Origin: CAVQMB01 sp963713445
GTDB lineage: Bacteria > Pseudomonadota > Gammaproteobacteria > Competibacterales > Competibacteraceae
DNA length: 64,000 nt
Direction of reading: 5' to 3'
Assembly: GCA_963713445.1 (NCBI GenBank)
Contig: CAVQMB010000026.1
Span: 29,350 to 93,349, forward strand
Shown here: positions 36,130 to 46,639 of the stretch, piece by piece
Numbering within the stretch: position 1 is the first letter of the stretch
How the letters are laid out: each line of letters starts with the position of its first letter
Position numbers and translations under genes: made by a program
The notes under the pieces: model-generated
The model's database searches: none
Told to the model about the DNA's origin: nothing
Seen by the model: only the letters and a program-made list of their open reading frames with translations

Positions 36130-36441
36130 ATGAGCGCGCACATCCGCCGTGCCGTAGCCGCCGACGCCCAGGCCGCAGCGCGCTGTGTTGCGGCGGCCTA
36201 TCGCGACTACATTCCCCGCATCGGCAAACCGCCCGGCCCTATGCTGGCGGACTACGCCACCGTCATCGCCCGACATCAGGTATGGATCGCCGAGATCGAC
36301 GGCGCCATCGCCGCCCTATTGGTGTTGATGCAACGGCACCCGGGCATCCTGCTCGACAACATTGCCGTACCTCCGGCCTGCCAGCGCGTATATCTCACCA
36401 AACTGCTCGGGCCGCACAACCCGCAAGCGCGATGCCGATAG
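36130..36441 (+). pseudogene. GNAT acetyltransferase fragment, truncated
   Basis: The first 90 residues match the N-terminal half of a GNAT N-acetyltransferase (IRRAVAADAQAAARCVAAAY, then QVWIAEIDGAIAALLVLM and LLDNIAVPPACQ). At the point where the acetyl-CoA-binding QGxGxG loop should begin, the sequence changes to RVYLTKLLGPHNPQARC and stops within a short GATAGCC repeat. The cofactor site is therefore missing and the product is unlikely to be active. Confidence 0.65.
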
Positions 36442-36496
36442 CCGATAGCCGTGATTCATTTCTACCAACGACCAGCCAATGGGGATGAGCATCACC

Positions 36497-38266
36497 ATGA
36501 CCACCCGCAATCAGGCCCTCAGTGAATGGGTCGAAACTGTCGCCGCCCATACCCGTCCAGACCGCATCCACTGGTGTGACGGTTCGGTCGAGGAGTACCG
36601 GCTGCTGGTCCAGCAGATGCTGGCCAGCGGCGAGTTGCACGAGCTCAATCCGCAGACCTATCCGCGCTGCTATCTGCACCGGTCCGATCCCAGCGACGTC
36701 GCCCGCACCGAGCACCTGACCTTCATCTGCACCCGCGATGAGGCTGACGCCGGCTCCAACAATAACTGGCTGGCGCCGCATGTCGCCCGCGCCCGGATGG
36801 ATCGGCTGTTCGCCCAAAGCATGCGGGGCCGCACGCTGTATGTGGTGCCCTACTGCATGGGCCCGATTGACTCACCGGCGGCGCGCTGCGGGGTGGAGCT
36901 GACCGACAGCGCCTACGTCGCCGCCAACATGTACCTGATGACCCGGATGGGCCAGGCGGCACTGGCGCGCATCGAGCGTGAGGGCGATTTCGTGAAGGGC
37001 CTGCACTCGCTCGGTGATCTCAACCCGGATCGGCGCTTTATCATGCATTTCCCGGAGCAGCTCAGCATCATGAGCATCGGCTCCGGCTACGGCGGGAACG
37101 CGTTGCTCGGCAAGAAATGCCACGCCCTGCGCATCGGCAGCTGGCAGGCCCGCCAGGAGGGCTGGCTGGCCGAACACATGCTGATCGTCGGCATCCAGAA
37201 TCCACAGGGCGAGACCCGTTATGTGGCGGCCGCGTTCCCGTCCGCCTGCGGCAAGACCAATCTGGCGATGCTGATTCCGCCGGCCTCCATGCCGGGCTGG
37301 AAGGTTTGGACGGTGGGTGACGACATCGCCTGGCTGCGGCTGGGCGACGACGGGCGGCTCTGGGCCATCAACCCCGAAGCCGGCTATTTCGGGGTCGCGC
37401 CGGGCACCAGTGCGAAAACCAACCCCAACGCCCTGGCCATGCTCGGCCACGACGCCATTTTCACCAACGTGGCGGTGACCGCCGACAACGAACCGTGGTG
37501 GGAAGGCAAATCCGATGAAGTGCCGGTGTTCGACTGGCAGGGCCGCCCTTATGATGCGGACCAGGGCCCAGCCGCCCATCCCAATTCACGCTTCACGGTA
37601 TCATCCCGGCAATGCCCCAGCTATTCCGAGGAAGCTGAAAACCCAGCCGGAGTGCCGATCTCGGCGCTCATCTTCGGCGGCCGCCGGGCACATCTGGCAC
37701 CGCTGGTATTCGAGGCCCGCGACTGGCGCCACGGCGTCCTGGTGGGCGCGTCGGTGGCCTCGGAGACGACAGCAGCCGCCACTGGCAAAGTCGGCCAGGT
37801 GCGCCGCGATCCCATGGCCATGAAGCCATTCTGCGGCTACAACTTCGCTGATTACTGGGGCCACTGGCTAAGCTTTGCCGAGCGTTCCACCCGGTTGCCG
37901 AAGATTTTCCACGTCAACTGGTTCCGCAAGGACGCCGAGGGCCGTTTCATCTGGCCCGGCTTCAGCGAAAACCTGCGGGTGCTGGAATGGATCCTCGACC
38001 GCTGCGAGGACAAGGCCGACGCCGTCCGGACACCGATCGGCTGGCTGCCACGGCCTGTCGACATTGATACCCGCGGCGTCGATCTGCCTAGCGCCGATCT
38101 GCAGGCCCTGCTGGCGGTCGACGCCGACGCCTGGCTGGAAGAGATGTCGGAACTGCACGGCTATCTATCCGATTATGGCGATCGCCTGCCGCAAGCGCTT
38201 TGGGATGAGCATGCCAAAACGGTCACTGCCTTGCGCCAGGGCCACGCGGGGGCAGCCGCCGACTAG
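36497..38266 (+). CDS. pckG: Phosphoenolpyruvate carboxykinase (GTP)
   Basis: GTP-dependent PEPCK converts oxaloacetate to phosphoenolpyruvate, the entry step of gluconeogenesis. The kinase P-loop is FPSACGKTNLAM, the hyper-reactive Cys region is included in it, and RIHWCDGSVEEY and the Mn ligand region (MAMKPFCGYNFADYWGHW) are conserved. The family N-terminus MTTRNQALSEWV begins at 36497 with GGGGATGAG upstream, so the in-frame ATG at 36479 is less likely. Most gammaproteobacteria carry the ATP-dependent enzyme instead, so the GTP type is a useful taxonomic hint. Confidence 0.95.
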   Translation: MTTRNQALSEWVETVAAHTRPDRIHWCDGSVEEYRLLVQQMLASGELHELNPQTYPRCYLHRSDPSDVARTEHLTFICTRDEADAGSNNNWLAPHVARARMDRLFAQSMRGRTLYVVPYCMGPIDSPAARCGVELTDSAYVAANMYLMTRMGQAALARIEREGDFVKGLHSLGDLNPDRRFIMHFPEQLSIMSIGSGYGGNALLGKKCHALRIGSWQARQEGWLAEHMLIVGIQNPQGETRYVAAAFPSACGKTNLAMLIPPASMPGWKVWTVGDDIAWLRLGDDGRLWAINPEAGYFGVAPGTSAKTNPNALAMLGHDAIFTNVAVTADNEPWWEGKSDEVPVFDWQGRPYDADQGPAAHPNSRFTVSSRQCPSYSEEAENPAGVPISALIFGGRRAHLAPLVFEARDWRHGVLVGASVASETTAAATGKVGQVRRDPMAMKPFCGYNFADYWGHWLSFAERSTRLPKIFHVNWFRKDAEGRFIWPGFSENLRVLEWILDRCEDKADAVRTPIGWLPRPVDIDTRGVDLPSADLQALLAVDADAWLEEMSELHGYLSDYGDRLPQALWDEHAKTVTALRQGHAGAAAD

Positions 38267-38275
38267 GGCCGCACA

Positions 38276-38311
38276 CCGCCCGACCCGGCCGCGGTAACGG
38301 CGGCCGGGCGG
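38276..38311. terminator. GC-rich hairpin between convergent pckG and choV
   Basis: An inner stem CGGCCGC/GCGGCCG (38286-38292 and 38300-38306) with a seven-base loop is extended by CCGCC/GGCGG after a five-base bulge. Its place between two convergent gene ends suggests a terminator, but there is no T-tract. Confidence 0.4.
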
Positions 38312-38320
38312 ATCGCGTTG

Positions 38321-39502
38321 TCAGCCGTTGGTCTGGCGTAGCAGGCCGCGGTAGATTTCAGTATCGCCGCAAACACCTGCCAGCCGGCCGTCCTGGACCA
38401 GCGCAACCGGACGGCCGCTGGCCTGGCGCAGTTCAATCGCCGCCCTCAGGGTGAGCTCGGTAGACGCCACAATCAGCGCGCTGCGACCGATGCCGTCCAG
38501 AGCCTGGGTGCCGTCGTAAAAAGTCAGCTCGCCGGGGCGCCCGTCCAGGCTGACCGCGACCGGGTTGCCGGCCTCATCCAGCGCCAGCCGGATCCGGCCG
38601 TCGTCATCCAGCAATACCTCGCCATCGGTGCGCTGCAGATCGGCCGCCGCCGTCATCAGCGAGCCGCCACGCAGCACATTGAGCGGATTCATATGAGCCA
38701 CGAATTCGGCCACGTAGTCGTTGGCCGGGTTCAGCACGATCTGCTCGGGCTTGCCATACTGGACAATGCGCCCACCCTCCATGATGGCGATGTGAGTACC
38801 GATCTTGAGCGCCTCGTCGAGATCGTGGCTGACGAACAGGATGGTTTTCTTCAGCCGCTGCTGCAACGCCAGCAGTTCGTCCTGCAGCTTGGTGCGGATC
38901 AGCGGATCCAGCGCCGAGAACGGCTCGTCCATCAACAGGATATCAGCGTCGGTGGCGAACGCCCGGGCCAGACCCACCCGCTGCTGCATGCCACCGGACA
39001 GCTCGTGGGCATACTTATCGGCCCAGTCTGACAGACCGACCAGCGCCAGCTTGTCACGCACCACAGCGTCCCGTTCGGCCTTTCGGGTACCACTCAGTTC
39101 CAGCCCCAGGCCGACGTTTTCGGCCACCGTACGCCAGGGCAGCAGCGCGAACTGCTGGAACACCATGGCGATGCGCCGGGTGCGCAACCGGCGCAGCACC
39201 CGGCTGCTGCAGTGGCCGACGTCGACCGGTTGCCCGCCGTCGCTGACCAGCACCCCGCCGCGAGTGATCTTATTCAAACCGTTGACGCAACGGATCAGAG
39301 TCGACTTGCCGGAGCCTGACAGCCCCATCAACACGCAGATCTCGCCCTCTTCGATGGCAATCGAGGCGTCGGCCACGCCCAGCACGTTACCGGTCTGTTC
39401 CAGGATCTGCTCGCGGGTCGCACCCTGATCCAGCAACTTGAGCGCGGCGGCCGGCCTGTCACCGAAGATGACATCGACATGGCGGAATTCTACGGCTGCC
39501 AT
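38321..39502 (-). CDS. choV: Choline/glycine betaine ABC transporter, ATP-binding protein
   Basis: The ATPase of a ProU/Cho-type uptake system. Walker A is GLSGSGKSTLIRCVNG, the signature motif is HELSGGMQQRVGLARAFA and Walker B is ADILLMDEPFSALD. A C-terminal CBS-like regulatory domain occupies residues 290-393. It ends the three-gene transporter operon; ten bases separate it from the permease gene. The name follows the choXWV operon because the substrate-binding protein resembles ChoX and the locus faces betI-betB; proV or opuAA are equivalent family names. Confidence 0.9.
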   Translation of the reverse strand: MAAVEFRHVDVIFGDRPAAALKLLDQGATREQILEQTGNVLGVADASIAIEEGEICVLMGLSGSGKSTLIRCVNGLNKITRGGVLVSDGGQPVDVGHCSSRVLRRLRTRRIAMVFQQFALLPWRTVAENVGLGLELSGTRKAERDAVVRDKLALVGLSDWADKYAHELSGGMQQRVGLARAFATDADILLMDEPFSALDPLIRTKLQDELLALQQRLKKTILFVSHDLDEALKIGTHIAIMEGGRIVQYGKPEQIVLNPANDYVAEFVAHMNPLNVLRGGSLMTAAADLQRTDGEVLLDDDGRIRLALDEAGNPVAVSLDGRPGELTFYDGTQALDGIGRSALIVASTELTLRAAIELRQASGRPVALVQDGRLAGVCGDTEIYRGLLRQTNG

Positions 39503-39511
39503 AGCGACACC

Positions 39512-40351
39512 CTATTGCTTGCCACCGGGCTGCTTGCAGACCCGGTCCAGCAGAATTGCGATCAGGACGATGGCCAGTCCGGCCTCGAAACCCTGGGCGA
39601 TATTAATGGTGTTGAGCGCCCGGACCACCGGTTCGCCAAGACCACTGGCCCCCACCAGTGCGGCGATCACCACCATCGACAGACTGAGCATGATGCACTG
39701 CGTAAGGCCCGCCATGATGGTTGGCATCGCGTGCGGAAGCTCCACTTTCCACAACAGCTGCCGGCGGGTGGCACCAAACGCTTCGCCGGCCTCGAGCAGC
39801 GGCTTGGGCACCGACGACACACCCAGTGTCGTCAGCCGGACCGGCGCTGGAATCGCGAAGATCACCGTCGAGATGACACCCGGCACCACCCCCAGACCGA
39901 ACAGGATCAGGGTTGGAATGAGATAGACGAACGTCGGAATGGTTTGCATCAGGTCGAGAACCGGGCGGATAGCGGCGTTCAGCCAAGGGCGGTGGGCCGC
40001 AGCGATGCCCAGCGGGACACCCACCACCATGCAGATGAAGGTCGATAGCAGCACCATACCCAGGGTTTCGGTGGTCGGCTGCCAGTAGCCCAGGTTGATG
40101 ATTAACAGCAGCGACAGGGCGATTCCCAGCCCCAGCTTCCAGGACCGGTGCAACCACCAGCCGAATAGCGCGAACAACGCCACCAAAACCAGCGGCGGGA
40201 ACCATTGCAGGACCATAATGAGCCCGTGAACCAGGAAGCCAAGAACATCAGCGATGCCGTTGAAAACATTGGCGGCGTGGTTGTTGAGCCAGTCCACCAG
40301 ATGTTCGATCCACGCGCCCAGCGGGATCTTGTGTTCAGTTATCCAGTTCAT
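39512..40351 (-). CDS. choW: Choline/glycine betaine ABC transporter, permease
   Basis: A 279-residue inner-membrane permease with six or seven hydrophobic segments. The EAA-type loop that contacts the ATPase is GEAFGATRRQLLWKVELPHA, and LDLMQTIPTFVYLIPTLILF is characteristic of the ProW/OpuAB/ChoW family. It lies between the binding-protein and ATPase genes with short gaps. Confidence 0.92.
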   Translation of the reverse strand: MNWITEHKIPLGAWIEHLVDWLNNHAANVFNGIADVLGFLVHGLIMVLQWFPPLVLVALFALFGWWLHRSWKLGLGIALSLLLIINLGYWQPTTETLGMVLLSTFICMVVGVPLGIAAAHRPWLNAAIRPVLDLMQTIPTFVYLIPTLILFGLGVVPGVISTVIFAIPAPVRLTTLGVSSVPKPLLEAGEAFGATRRQLLWKVELPHAMPTIMAGLTQCIMLSLSMVVIAALVGASGLGEPVVRALNTINIAQGFEAGLAIVLIAILLDRVCKQPGGKQ

Positions 40352-40420
40352 GCGCGCTCCGGAATAAGCCCGTCGCCTGGGGCCGGCGTGGTCCCAGGCG
40401 CGTACGGAGTCGGAGGAGGA

Positions 40421-41386
40421 TTACAGACCCAGGTAGGCCTTGACAGCGGGCAGTCCGGGTTTCCCATCGACCGTGGTAACGCCCTTGAGCCAGCCGGTGA
40501 GCACACCAGGATGCTTGCGCAGGTATGCCTTGGCCACGGCTGCGGGTTTTTGTCCCTGGTTGAGAATCCCACCCATCATGTCGTTCTCCATGCTCAGGGT
40601 GAACTTCAAGTTCTGCAACAACCGGCCGACGTTGGGACATTGCTTGAGGTAGCCCGCGCGGACATTGGTATACACGGTAGCGCCGCCGTAGTTGGGGCCG
40701 AACCACTTATCTCCACCCGATAAGTAAGTCATGTTGAAGCGCTTGTTCATGGGATGCGGTTCCCAGCCCAGGAACACGATCCATTGATGGCGTTTGATCG
40801 CCCGGGCCACCTGCGACAGCATGCCGGCCTCACTCGAGGCCACCAGATGGAAGCCCTTGAGGCCGAACGCATTCTGCTTGATCATCTTCAGAATCAGGCG
40901 GTTGCCGTCATTACCGGGCTCGATGCCGTAGATCTTGCCGTGCAGCTTAGCGCGGAACTTGTGGATATCACCAAAACTCTTGAGTCCCGCCTTGGCCTCG
41001 TACGTCGGTACCGCCAGGGTGTATTTGGCACCCTTAAGATTGGCCCGCACCACGTCGATCGAGCCGTTCTTCTTGTAAGGCTTGATGATCGGCGCCATGG
41101 TCGGCATCCAGTTGCCCAGGAACACGTCGATATTTTTGGTCTTCATGCTCTCGAAGGTCACCGGCACCGCCAGGATTTTGGTGTCGGGCTGGTAACCCAG
41201 GCCCTTAAGCAGCTGCGAGGTGGTCGCTGTGGTGGCGGTGATATCGGTCCAGCCGACATCCGAAAACCGCACGGTATGGCAGGCTGCCGGCACCGTGGCG
41301 GCCGCTGCACTGCCCAACGCCAGTAGCCCGGCGAAGCCGCTGGCCAGCGCGGCCAACAGACGGTTCATGTGCGCGAAATGACGCAT
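40421..41386 (-). CDS. choX: Choline ABC transporter substrate-binding protein
   Basis: A 321-residue periplasmic binding protein of the OpuAC type. The signal peptide (LLAALASGFAGLLALGSAAA) is followed by VRFSDVGWTDITATTATTSQ and DVFLGNWMPTMAPI, where aromatic residues forming the quaternary-ammonium box reside (including FLGWEPHPMN). The start at 41386 has GAGGAG upstream and directly precedes the signal; the longer frame to 41488 would run across the operator. It is the first gene of the operon and diverges from betI. Confidence 0.9.
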   Translation of the reverse strand: MRHFAHMNRLLAALASGFAGLLALGSAAAATVPAACHTVRFSDVGWTDITATTATTSQLLKGLGYQPDTKILAVPVTFESMKTKNIDVFLGNWMPTMAPIIKPYKKNGSIDVVRANLKGAKYTLAVPTYEAKAGLKSFGDIHKFRAKLHGKIYGIEPGNDGNRLILKMIKQNAFGLKGFHLVASSEAGMLSQVARAIKRHQWIVFLGWEPHPMNKRFNMTYLSGGDKWFGPNYGGATVYTNVRAGYLKQCPNVGRLLQNLKFTLSMENDMMGGILNQGQKPAAVAKAYLRKHPGVLTGWLKGVTTVDGKPGLPAVKAYLGL

Positions 41387-41423
41387 AGAATCGACTCCTC
41401 TCGCTTGTGAGTGAATTTTTTTG

Positions 41424-41437
41424 ATTGAATGTCCAAT
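41424..41437. promoter_or_regulatory. BetI-like operator between choX and betI
   Basis: ATTGAA-TG-TCCAAT is a 6-2-6 inverted repeat (five of six pairs) inside the AT-rich run TTTTTTGATTGAATGTCC. BetI of enteric bacteria binds an ATTGAACGTTCAAT-type palindrome in bet promoters, which this closely resembles. The position midway between divergent choX and betI would allow control of both directions, released by choline. Confidence 0.65.
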
Positions 41438-41511
41438 AAAAAATGCGGTATTTTGCCGGAAAAAGCAAGTGCAAGTCATCCCTGCCACTGCCAGGATACG
41501 ATCGCGACACC

Positions 41512-42113
41512 ATGCCCAAACTCGGAATGGAACCCATCCGGCGCCACCAATTGATTGAGGCCACCATCACCGCAATCGGCCGATATGGCTTCGGCAACAC
41601 GACGGTGGCCCGCATCAGCCAGCTGGCGGGCGTCTCACCCGGCATCATCCATCATTATTTCGGCGGCAAGAACGAGCTGCTGGCGGCCGCCATGCGAGAG
41701 CTGCTGCATCAGTTACGGCTTGATCTGATATCCCGGCTGCGCGGCGTCAATGCACCCCGGGAGCGGTTGGCAATCATCATCGACACCAACTTCGCTGACC
41801 GTCATTTCGCGCCGCGCGTAGTGACCGCCTGGGTCGCGTTCTGGGCCCAGGCCCCCTACGTACCCGAACTCGCCCGGCTGCAGCGCATCAACAGCCGGCG
41901 GCTACAGTCGCATCTGCGTCACGCCCTGCGGCGGCTGCTGCCACCGCAACAGGCCCGCGAGGTCGCCTTCGCCCTGGCCACTCTTATCGACGGTCTGTCG
42001 CTGCACAGCGCCCTGAACCCCGGGGCGGTCGACGCAATCACCGCCCGCCGGCTGACCCGTGATTACCTGTACCGTCTGCTGACCGAGCCGGCGACGGTAC
42101 CGGAGGCTATCAC

Positions 42114-42117
<4 letters not shown>
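41512..42117 (+). CDS. betI: TetR-family repressor BetI
   Basis: A 201-residue TetR-type regulator. The N-terminal MPKLGMEPIRRHQLIEATI and helix-turn-helix (TTVARISQLAGVSPGIIHHY, then FGGKNELLAA) are characteristic of BetI, which represses choline uptake and oxidation genes and responds to choline. The start at 41512 gives the family N-terminus. Its stop overlaps the betB start (ATGA). An operator-like repeat lies in the upstream intergenic region. Confidence 0.93.
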
Positions 42118-43587
<1,470 letters not shown>

Positions 43588-43651
43588 GCACCGCCCGTTA
43601 GCAGTCCGCCGCTTGCTACAATAGGCGGTCACCCAACCAGCGAGGCTTGTC

Positions 43652-44251
43652 ATGCAGACTGTCAACTTCACCCGCATGGCCGATGGCACCCGCGCCGAGT
43701 ACCAATTCCTCGATCGGCTTGAGCAGCGGTACAACAGCGGCCTGCCCGACCGGATCCTGACGGCTCTGCGCCAGCTCGAGCATTCCCTGTCAGGTTACCG
43801 CGTCAGCCGGCTGGAACACTGTCTGCAGTCGGCCACACGGGCCCATCGGGCCGGCGAGCCGGAAGAGCTGGTGGTCGCGGCGCTGGTCCATGATATCGGT
43901 GATGAGCTGGCGCCTTACTCGCACAGCGAGCTGGCCGCGGCGATACTGCGCCCGTTCGTCTCCGAGAAGACGTACTGGATCATCAAACACCACGGTCTAT
44001 TCCAGATGGTGTATTACGCGCATCACTGCGGCGGCGACCCCAATGCCCGCGAGCGTTTCAAAGATCATCCGTGGTATCAGGATGCCGTTGATTTCTGTGC
44101 TCACTACGACCAGAACTGCTTTGATCCGGCCTACGACAGCGAACCGCTGGCGTTTTTTGAACCCATGGTCCGGCGGCTGTTTTCCCGGCCGCGCCTCGAA
44201 GACGACGAGTTTCAGGCTCGCTACGGCAGCACCGCGAGGTCGTCTAACTGA
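43652..44251 (+). CDS. HD-domain protein, possibly a PhnZ/TmpB-like oxygenase
   Basis: A 199-residue HD-superfamily protein. Metal ligands are suggested by LEHCLQSA, VHDIGDELAPYSHSE, IKHHGLFQ and CAHYDQNCFDP. The family includes phosphohydrolases and mixed-valence di-iron oxygenases such as PhnZ and TmpB; TmpB converts a quaternary-amine phosphonate to glycine betaine. Given its position 64 bases after betB in a betaine locus, an oxygenase acting on a choline-like compound is an attractive inference, but a plain phosphohydrolase cannot be excluded. It overlaps the end of the convergent M50 protease gene by eight bases. Confidence 0.7.
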   Translation: MQTVNFTRMADGTRAEYQFLDRLEQRYNSGLPDRILTALRQLEHSLSGYRVSRLEHCLQSATRAHRAGEPEELVVAALVHDIGDELAPYSHSELAAAILRPFVSEKTYWIIKHHGLFQMVYYAHHCGGDPNARERFKDHPWYQDAVDFCAHYDQNCFDPAYDSEPLAFFEPMVRRLFSRPRLEDDEFQARYGSTARSSN

Positions 44252-44885
44252 CGAGAATAAGGTGCGGCACCAGCGCGGCGCTGAACGACATCAGAAAATG
44301 GAAGATCGGCAGACCGATGATGCTCAGCACAATCAGCACCAGAAACACTTGGGCGCCATAGCGGGTATTGAAATTCTCGTACGGCGCGCTCAGCCGCGAC
44401 GGCAGCAGCCAGGTCATGATGTAGTGGCCGTCCAGCGGACCCAGCGGTAGCAGGTTGAACACCATCAGTAGCAGATTGATCTGGGCAACAATACTCAGAA
44501 TGAAGATCTGCGGCTGTGACAGCGTGAACGACCCGGACATGGCACCCCAGGCGAGCAGATTAATGGCGCCCATGGCCAGCAGCAGATTCATCAGCGGACC
44601 GGCCGCCGCGACCGCAGCCGCCGCCCAGGGGCGCCGGAACCGCGTGGGATTGATCGGCACCGGTTTGGCATAACCGAAACCGACCAGCACCACCATCAAC
44701 AAGCCCAGCGGATCGATATGCGCCAGCGGATTGAGGGTCATACGGCCCATGCGCTCGGCCGTATCGTCCCCGAGCAACCGGGCCGAAACGGCGTGGCCGA
44801 ATTCATGCAGGGTCAGGGAAAACACAATCGCCACCAGCACGACGGCGAACACCCGAATCTGACCGTTCAGCAGCAGCTGCAGCAT
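44244..44885 (-). CDS. Site-2 protease family (M50) membrane metallopeptidase
   Basis: A 213-residue intramembrane metalloprotease. The zinc motif HEFGHAVSARLLGD lies in the first hydrophobic segment, and the second ligand region is FNLLPLGPLDGHYI near residue 145. Five or six membrane segments are predicted. It belongs to the short YwhC-like group without PDZ domain, whose substrates are unknown. Confidence 0.88.
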   Translation of the reverse strand: MLQLLLNGQIRVFAVVLVAIVFSLTLHEFGHAVSARLLGDDTAERMGRMTLNPLAHIDPLGLLMVVLVGFGYAKPVPINPTRFRRPWAAAAVAAAGPLMNLLLAMGAINLLAWGAMSGSFTLSQPQIFILSIVAQINLLLMVFNLLPLGPLDGHYIMTWLLPSRLSAPYENFNTRYGAQVFLVLIVLSIIGLPIFHFLMSFSAALVPHLILVS

Positions 44886-45036
44886 CTGGTTCTGTTCCTG
44901 TACGTCCGACTAAGCGCCCGGACAGGCGCCGCCGGCATGATAGCATTTAGCCGCAACCGCGGTGCCGTGCTGAACGGCCTGGCAGCAGGCTAAGACCGCA
45001 CTATCCCGGCGCGCTTCCCCCCGTTTCGTACCGGTG

Positions 45037-45669
45037 TCAGCGCCGTCGCGGCGGCCGGCCCGCCCGCGCCATGGCTGGCGCGCCCTGTGGACGTAGCGAC
45101 ATCTGATGCAGGATGCGCTGCCCCAGCAGTTCGTGGGCCACGGCCGCGCCGACATGCAGGATGAGGTAGGTCCACATCACCTTGGCCATGAGCGCATGGG
45201 CTACGAACACGTCGCGCGCCGCACCCGCAAGCACCGTCCCCGGGGTCCAGGCGAAATAGAGAATGAATCCGGTGACGGCCATGACCAAGGCCGCGATCAG
45301 ACCGATGCCCTGGATCGCCCCAGCCAGCGCCAGCGCATCCTCCGGCTCCGGCAGACTGAAACGGCGAGCCGCTTTCAGATGCAACAGCACATCATTCCCC
45401 AACGCGGCCAGCCGGGTCCGCGAGAACCAGGGGAAAAGCACACCCAACCGGGTTTCACCGCGACGCACGAGCAGCCACAGCCAGAACACGAGGATGATGG
45501 CGACCGCCACCAGCCCAAGGGTTTCGTGGAGATTGAAACTCGTCAGTGGCAGGCCAGCCACCAGCCGATCCGGCCGCGGTGCTTCCATCAGCAGCGAACT
45601 GGCCAGCTGGAACAGGATCGCCGCGGCCACGCCGAGGTGAATCACGCGCGTGATAAACCCATGCTTCAT
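45037..45669 (-). CDS. Cytochrome b561-type membrane protein
   Basis: A 210-residue di-heme b-type cytochrome with four membrane helices. Candidate heme ligands are His in TRVIHLG, NLHETLG, VAHALMAKVMWTYLI and YLILHVGAAVAHE. Such proteins shuttle electrons between quinol and other carriers. The start at 45669 begins MKHGFITRVIHL; a longer frame adds 30 residues without family similarity. No partner catabolic gene is obvious nearby. Confidence 0.82.
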   Translation of the reverse strand: MKHGFITRVIHLGVAAAILFQLASSLLMEAPRPDRLVAGLPLTSFNLHETLGLVAVAIILVFWLWLLVRRGETRLGVLFPWFSRTRLAALGNDVLLHLKAARRFSLPEPEDALALAGAIQGIGLIAALVMAVTGFILYFAWTPGTVLAGAARDVFVAHALMAKVMWTYLILHVGAAVAHELLGQRILHQMSLRPQGAPAMARAGRPPRRR

Positions 45670-45824
45670 CGACAAGCTACCCCCGCAGGAAATCCGGGGC
45701 CCTGGTGCATCTGGCGAGGGGCCGGGACGGACTAAGGTTACCGGAGCCGCAGCGCGCACGCCCGGCGGCCGGCCGAGCGCCGCAGACTAGGAAATCGCCG
45801 GCCCGTTGTCGAGTTGCCAAATCG

Positions 45825-46574
45825 TCATTCTGGCAGGGCCTGGCGTGCTTTCACGGCCAGATCCGCCAGCACGCGGCGCACACCACCGGGACTGGTAACC
45901 GGCTGGTCGAAATTGTAGCGAAGTTGCTGGGCCTGCCCCTCGGCACCCCGGCAGTAGAGGTCGAAGCCAAAGCGATCGATGCCCGTCATGATCACCCGCG
46001 CGGCCCATTCCCGCTGCAGCAGCCCGCGGGCATAGTCACGCAGCGCGGCGCCGTGTGCCCCGTTGATGTGGGCAATGATGTCAGCCGCAGCCGGTGCCAG
46101 CGGATCGACCGCCGCCGCCCGGTAGTCGTCGCCACTGAACCAGCCCATGCGGCCGAAGCCGGCGATATAGCGAACCTCATCCACACTCAGCCGGAAAAAA
46201 TCGAAATCCGGAAAATCCAGGTATACCTCGGCCTGTGGATGGCATTCCAGGTAACGCCGGCGCAGGGTCGAGTCAGCCTTCTGCAGGCGGCAACGTCCGA
46301 GCAGAGTCACCCGGGCCAGCGCCAGCACGTCACCACTGCCCAGGCCCGGCGCGATAAGCAGGGACGCACGCTCATCGGCTTCCAGGAAACGCCGGTGCTC
46401 TGCCAGCTGGCTTAGTAACAGCACCACATCACCATCGTCCAGGGCCGCGTAATCGGCCACGGACGCATAGGGATGACCACTGCCGATACGCAGCGTGCCC
46501 AGGGCGCCGCGGCGGCCGCCAGCGACCAGACTGCGGGCCGCGTCGGTCAGCGTCAGAACGGATTCGGTTGACAT
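45825..46574 (-). CDS. HugZ-like pyridoxamine 5'-phosphate oxidase-fold protein
   Basis: A 249-residue split-barrel protein. The N-terminal FMN-binding-type domain includes GTLRIGSGHPYASVADYA and the C-terminal part has the DUF2470 heme-oxygenase-like segment with HINGAHGAALRDYARG. HugZ proteins degrade heme to release iron; others of this fold bind flavin. The start at 46574 (MSTESVLTLTDAARSLV) matches the family. It is divergent from a lipoprotein gene. Confidence 0.8.
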   Translation of the reverse strand: MSTESVLTLTDAARSLVAGGRRGALGTLRIGSGHPYASVADYAALDDGDVVLLLSQLAEHRRFLEADERASLLIAPGLGSGDVLALARVTLLGRCRLQKADSTLRRRYLECHPQAEVYLDFPDFDFFRLSVDEVRYIAGFGRMGWFSGDDYRAAAVDPLAPAAADIIAHINGAHGAALRDYARGLLQREWAARVIMTGIDRFGFDLYCRGAEGQAQQLRYNFDQPVTSPGGVRRVLADLAVKARQALPE

Positions 46575-46639
46575 CGTCACACTCCGGAGCAGGATGGGTG
46601 CGGTACAATCGACAAAAATTGCTCCCTGGATATCCCCGC

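Noticed and set aside
36872..37579. Long minus-strand open frame inside pckG
   Set aside because: It is antisense to the conserved PEPCK catalytic region and has no recognisable protein features.
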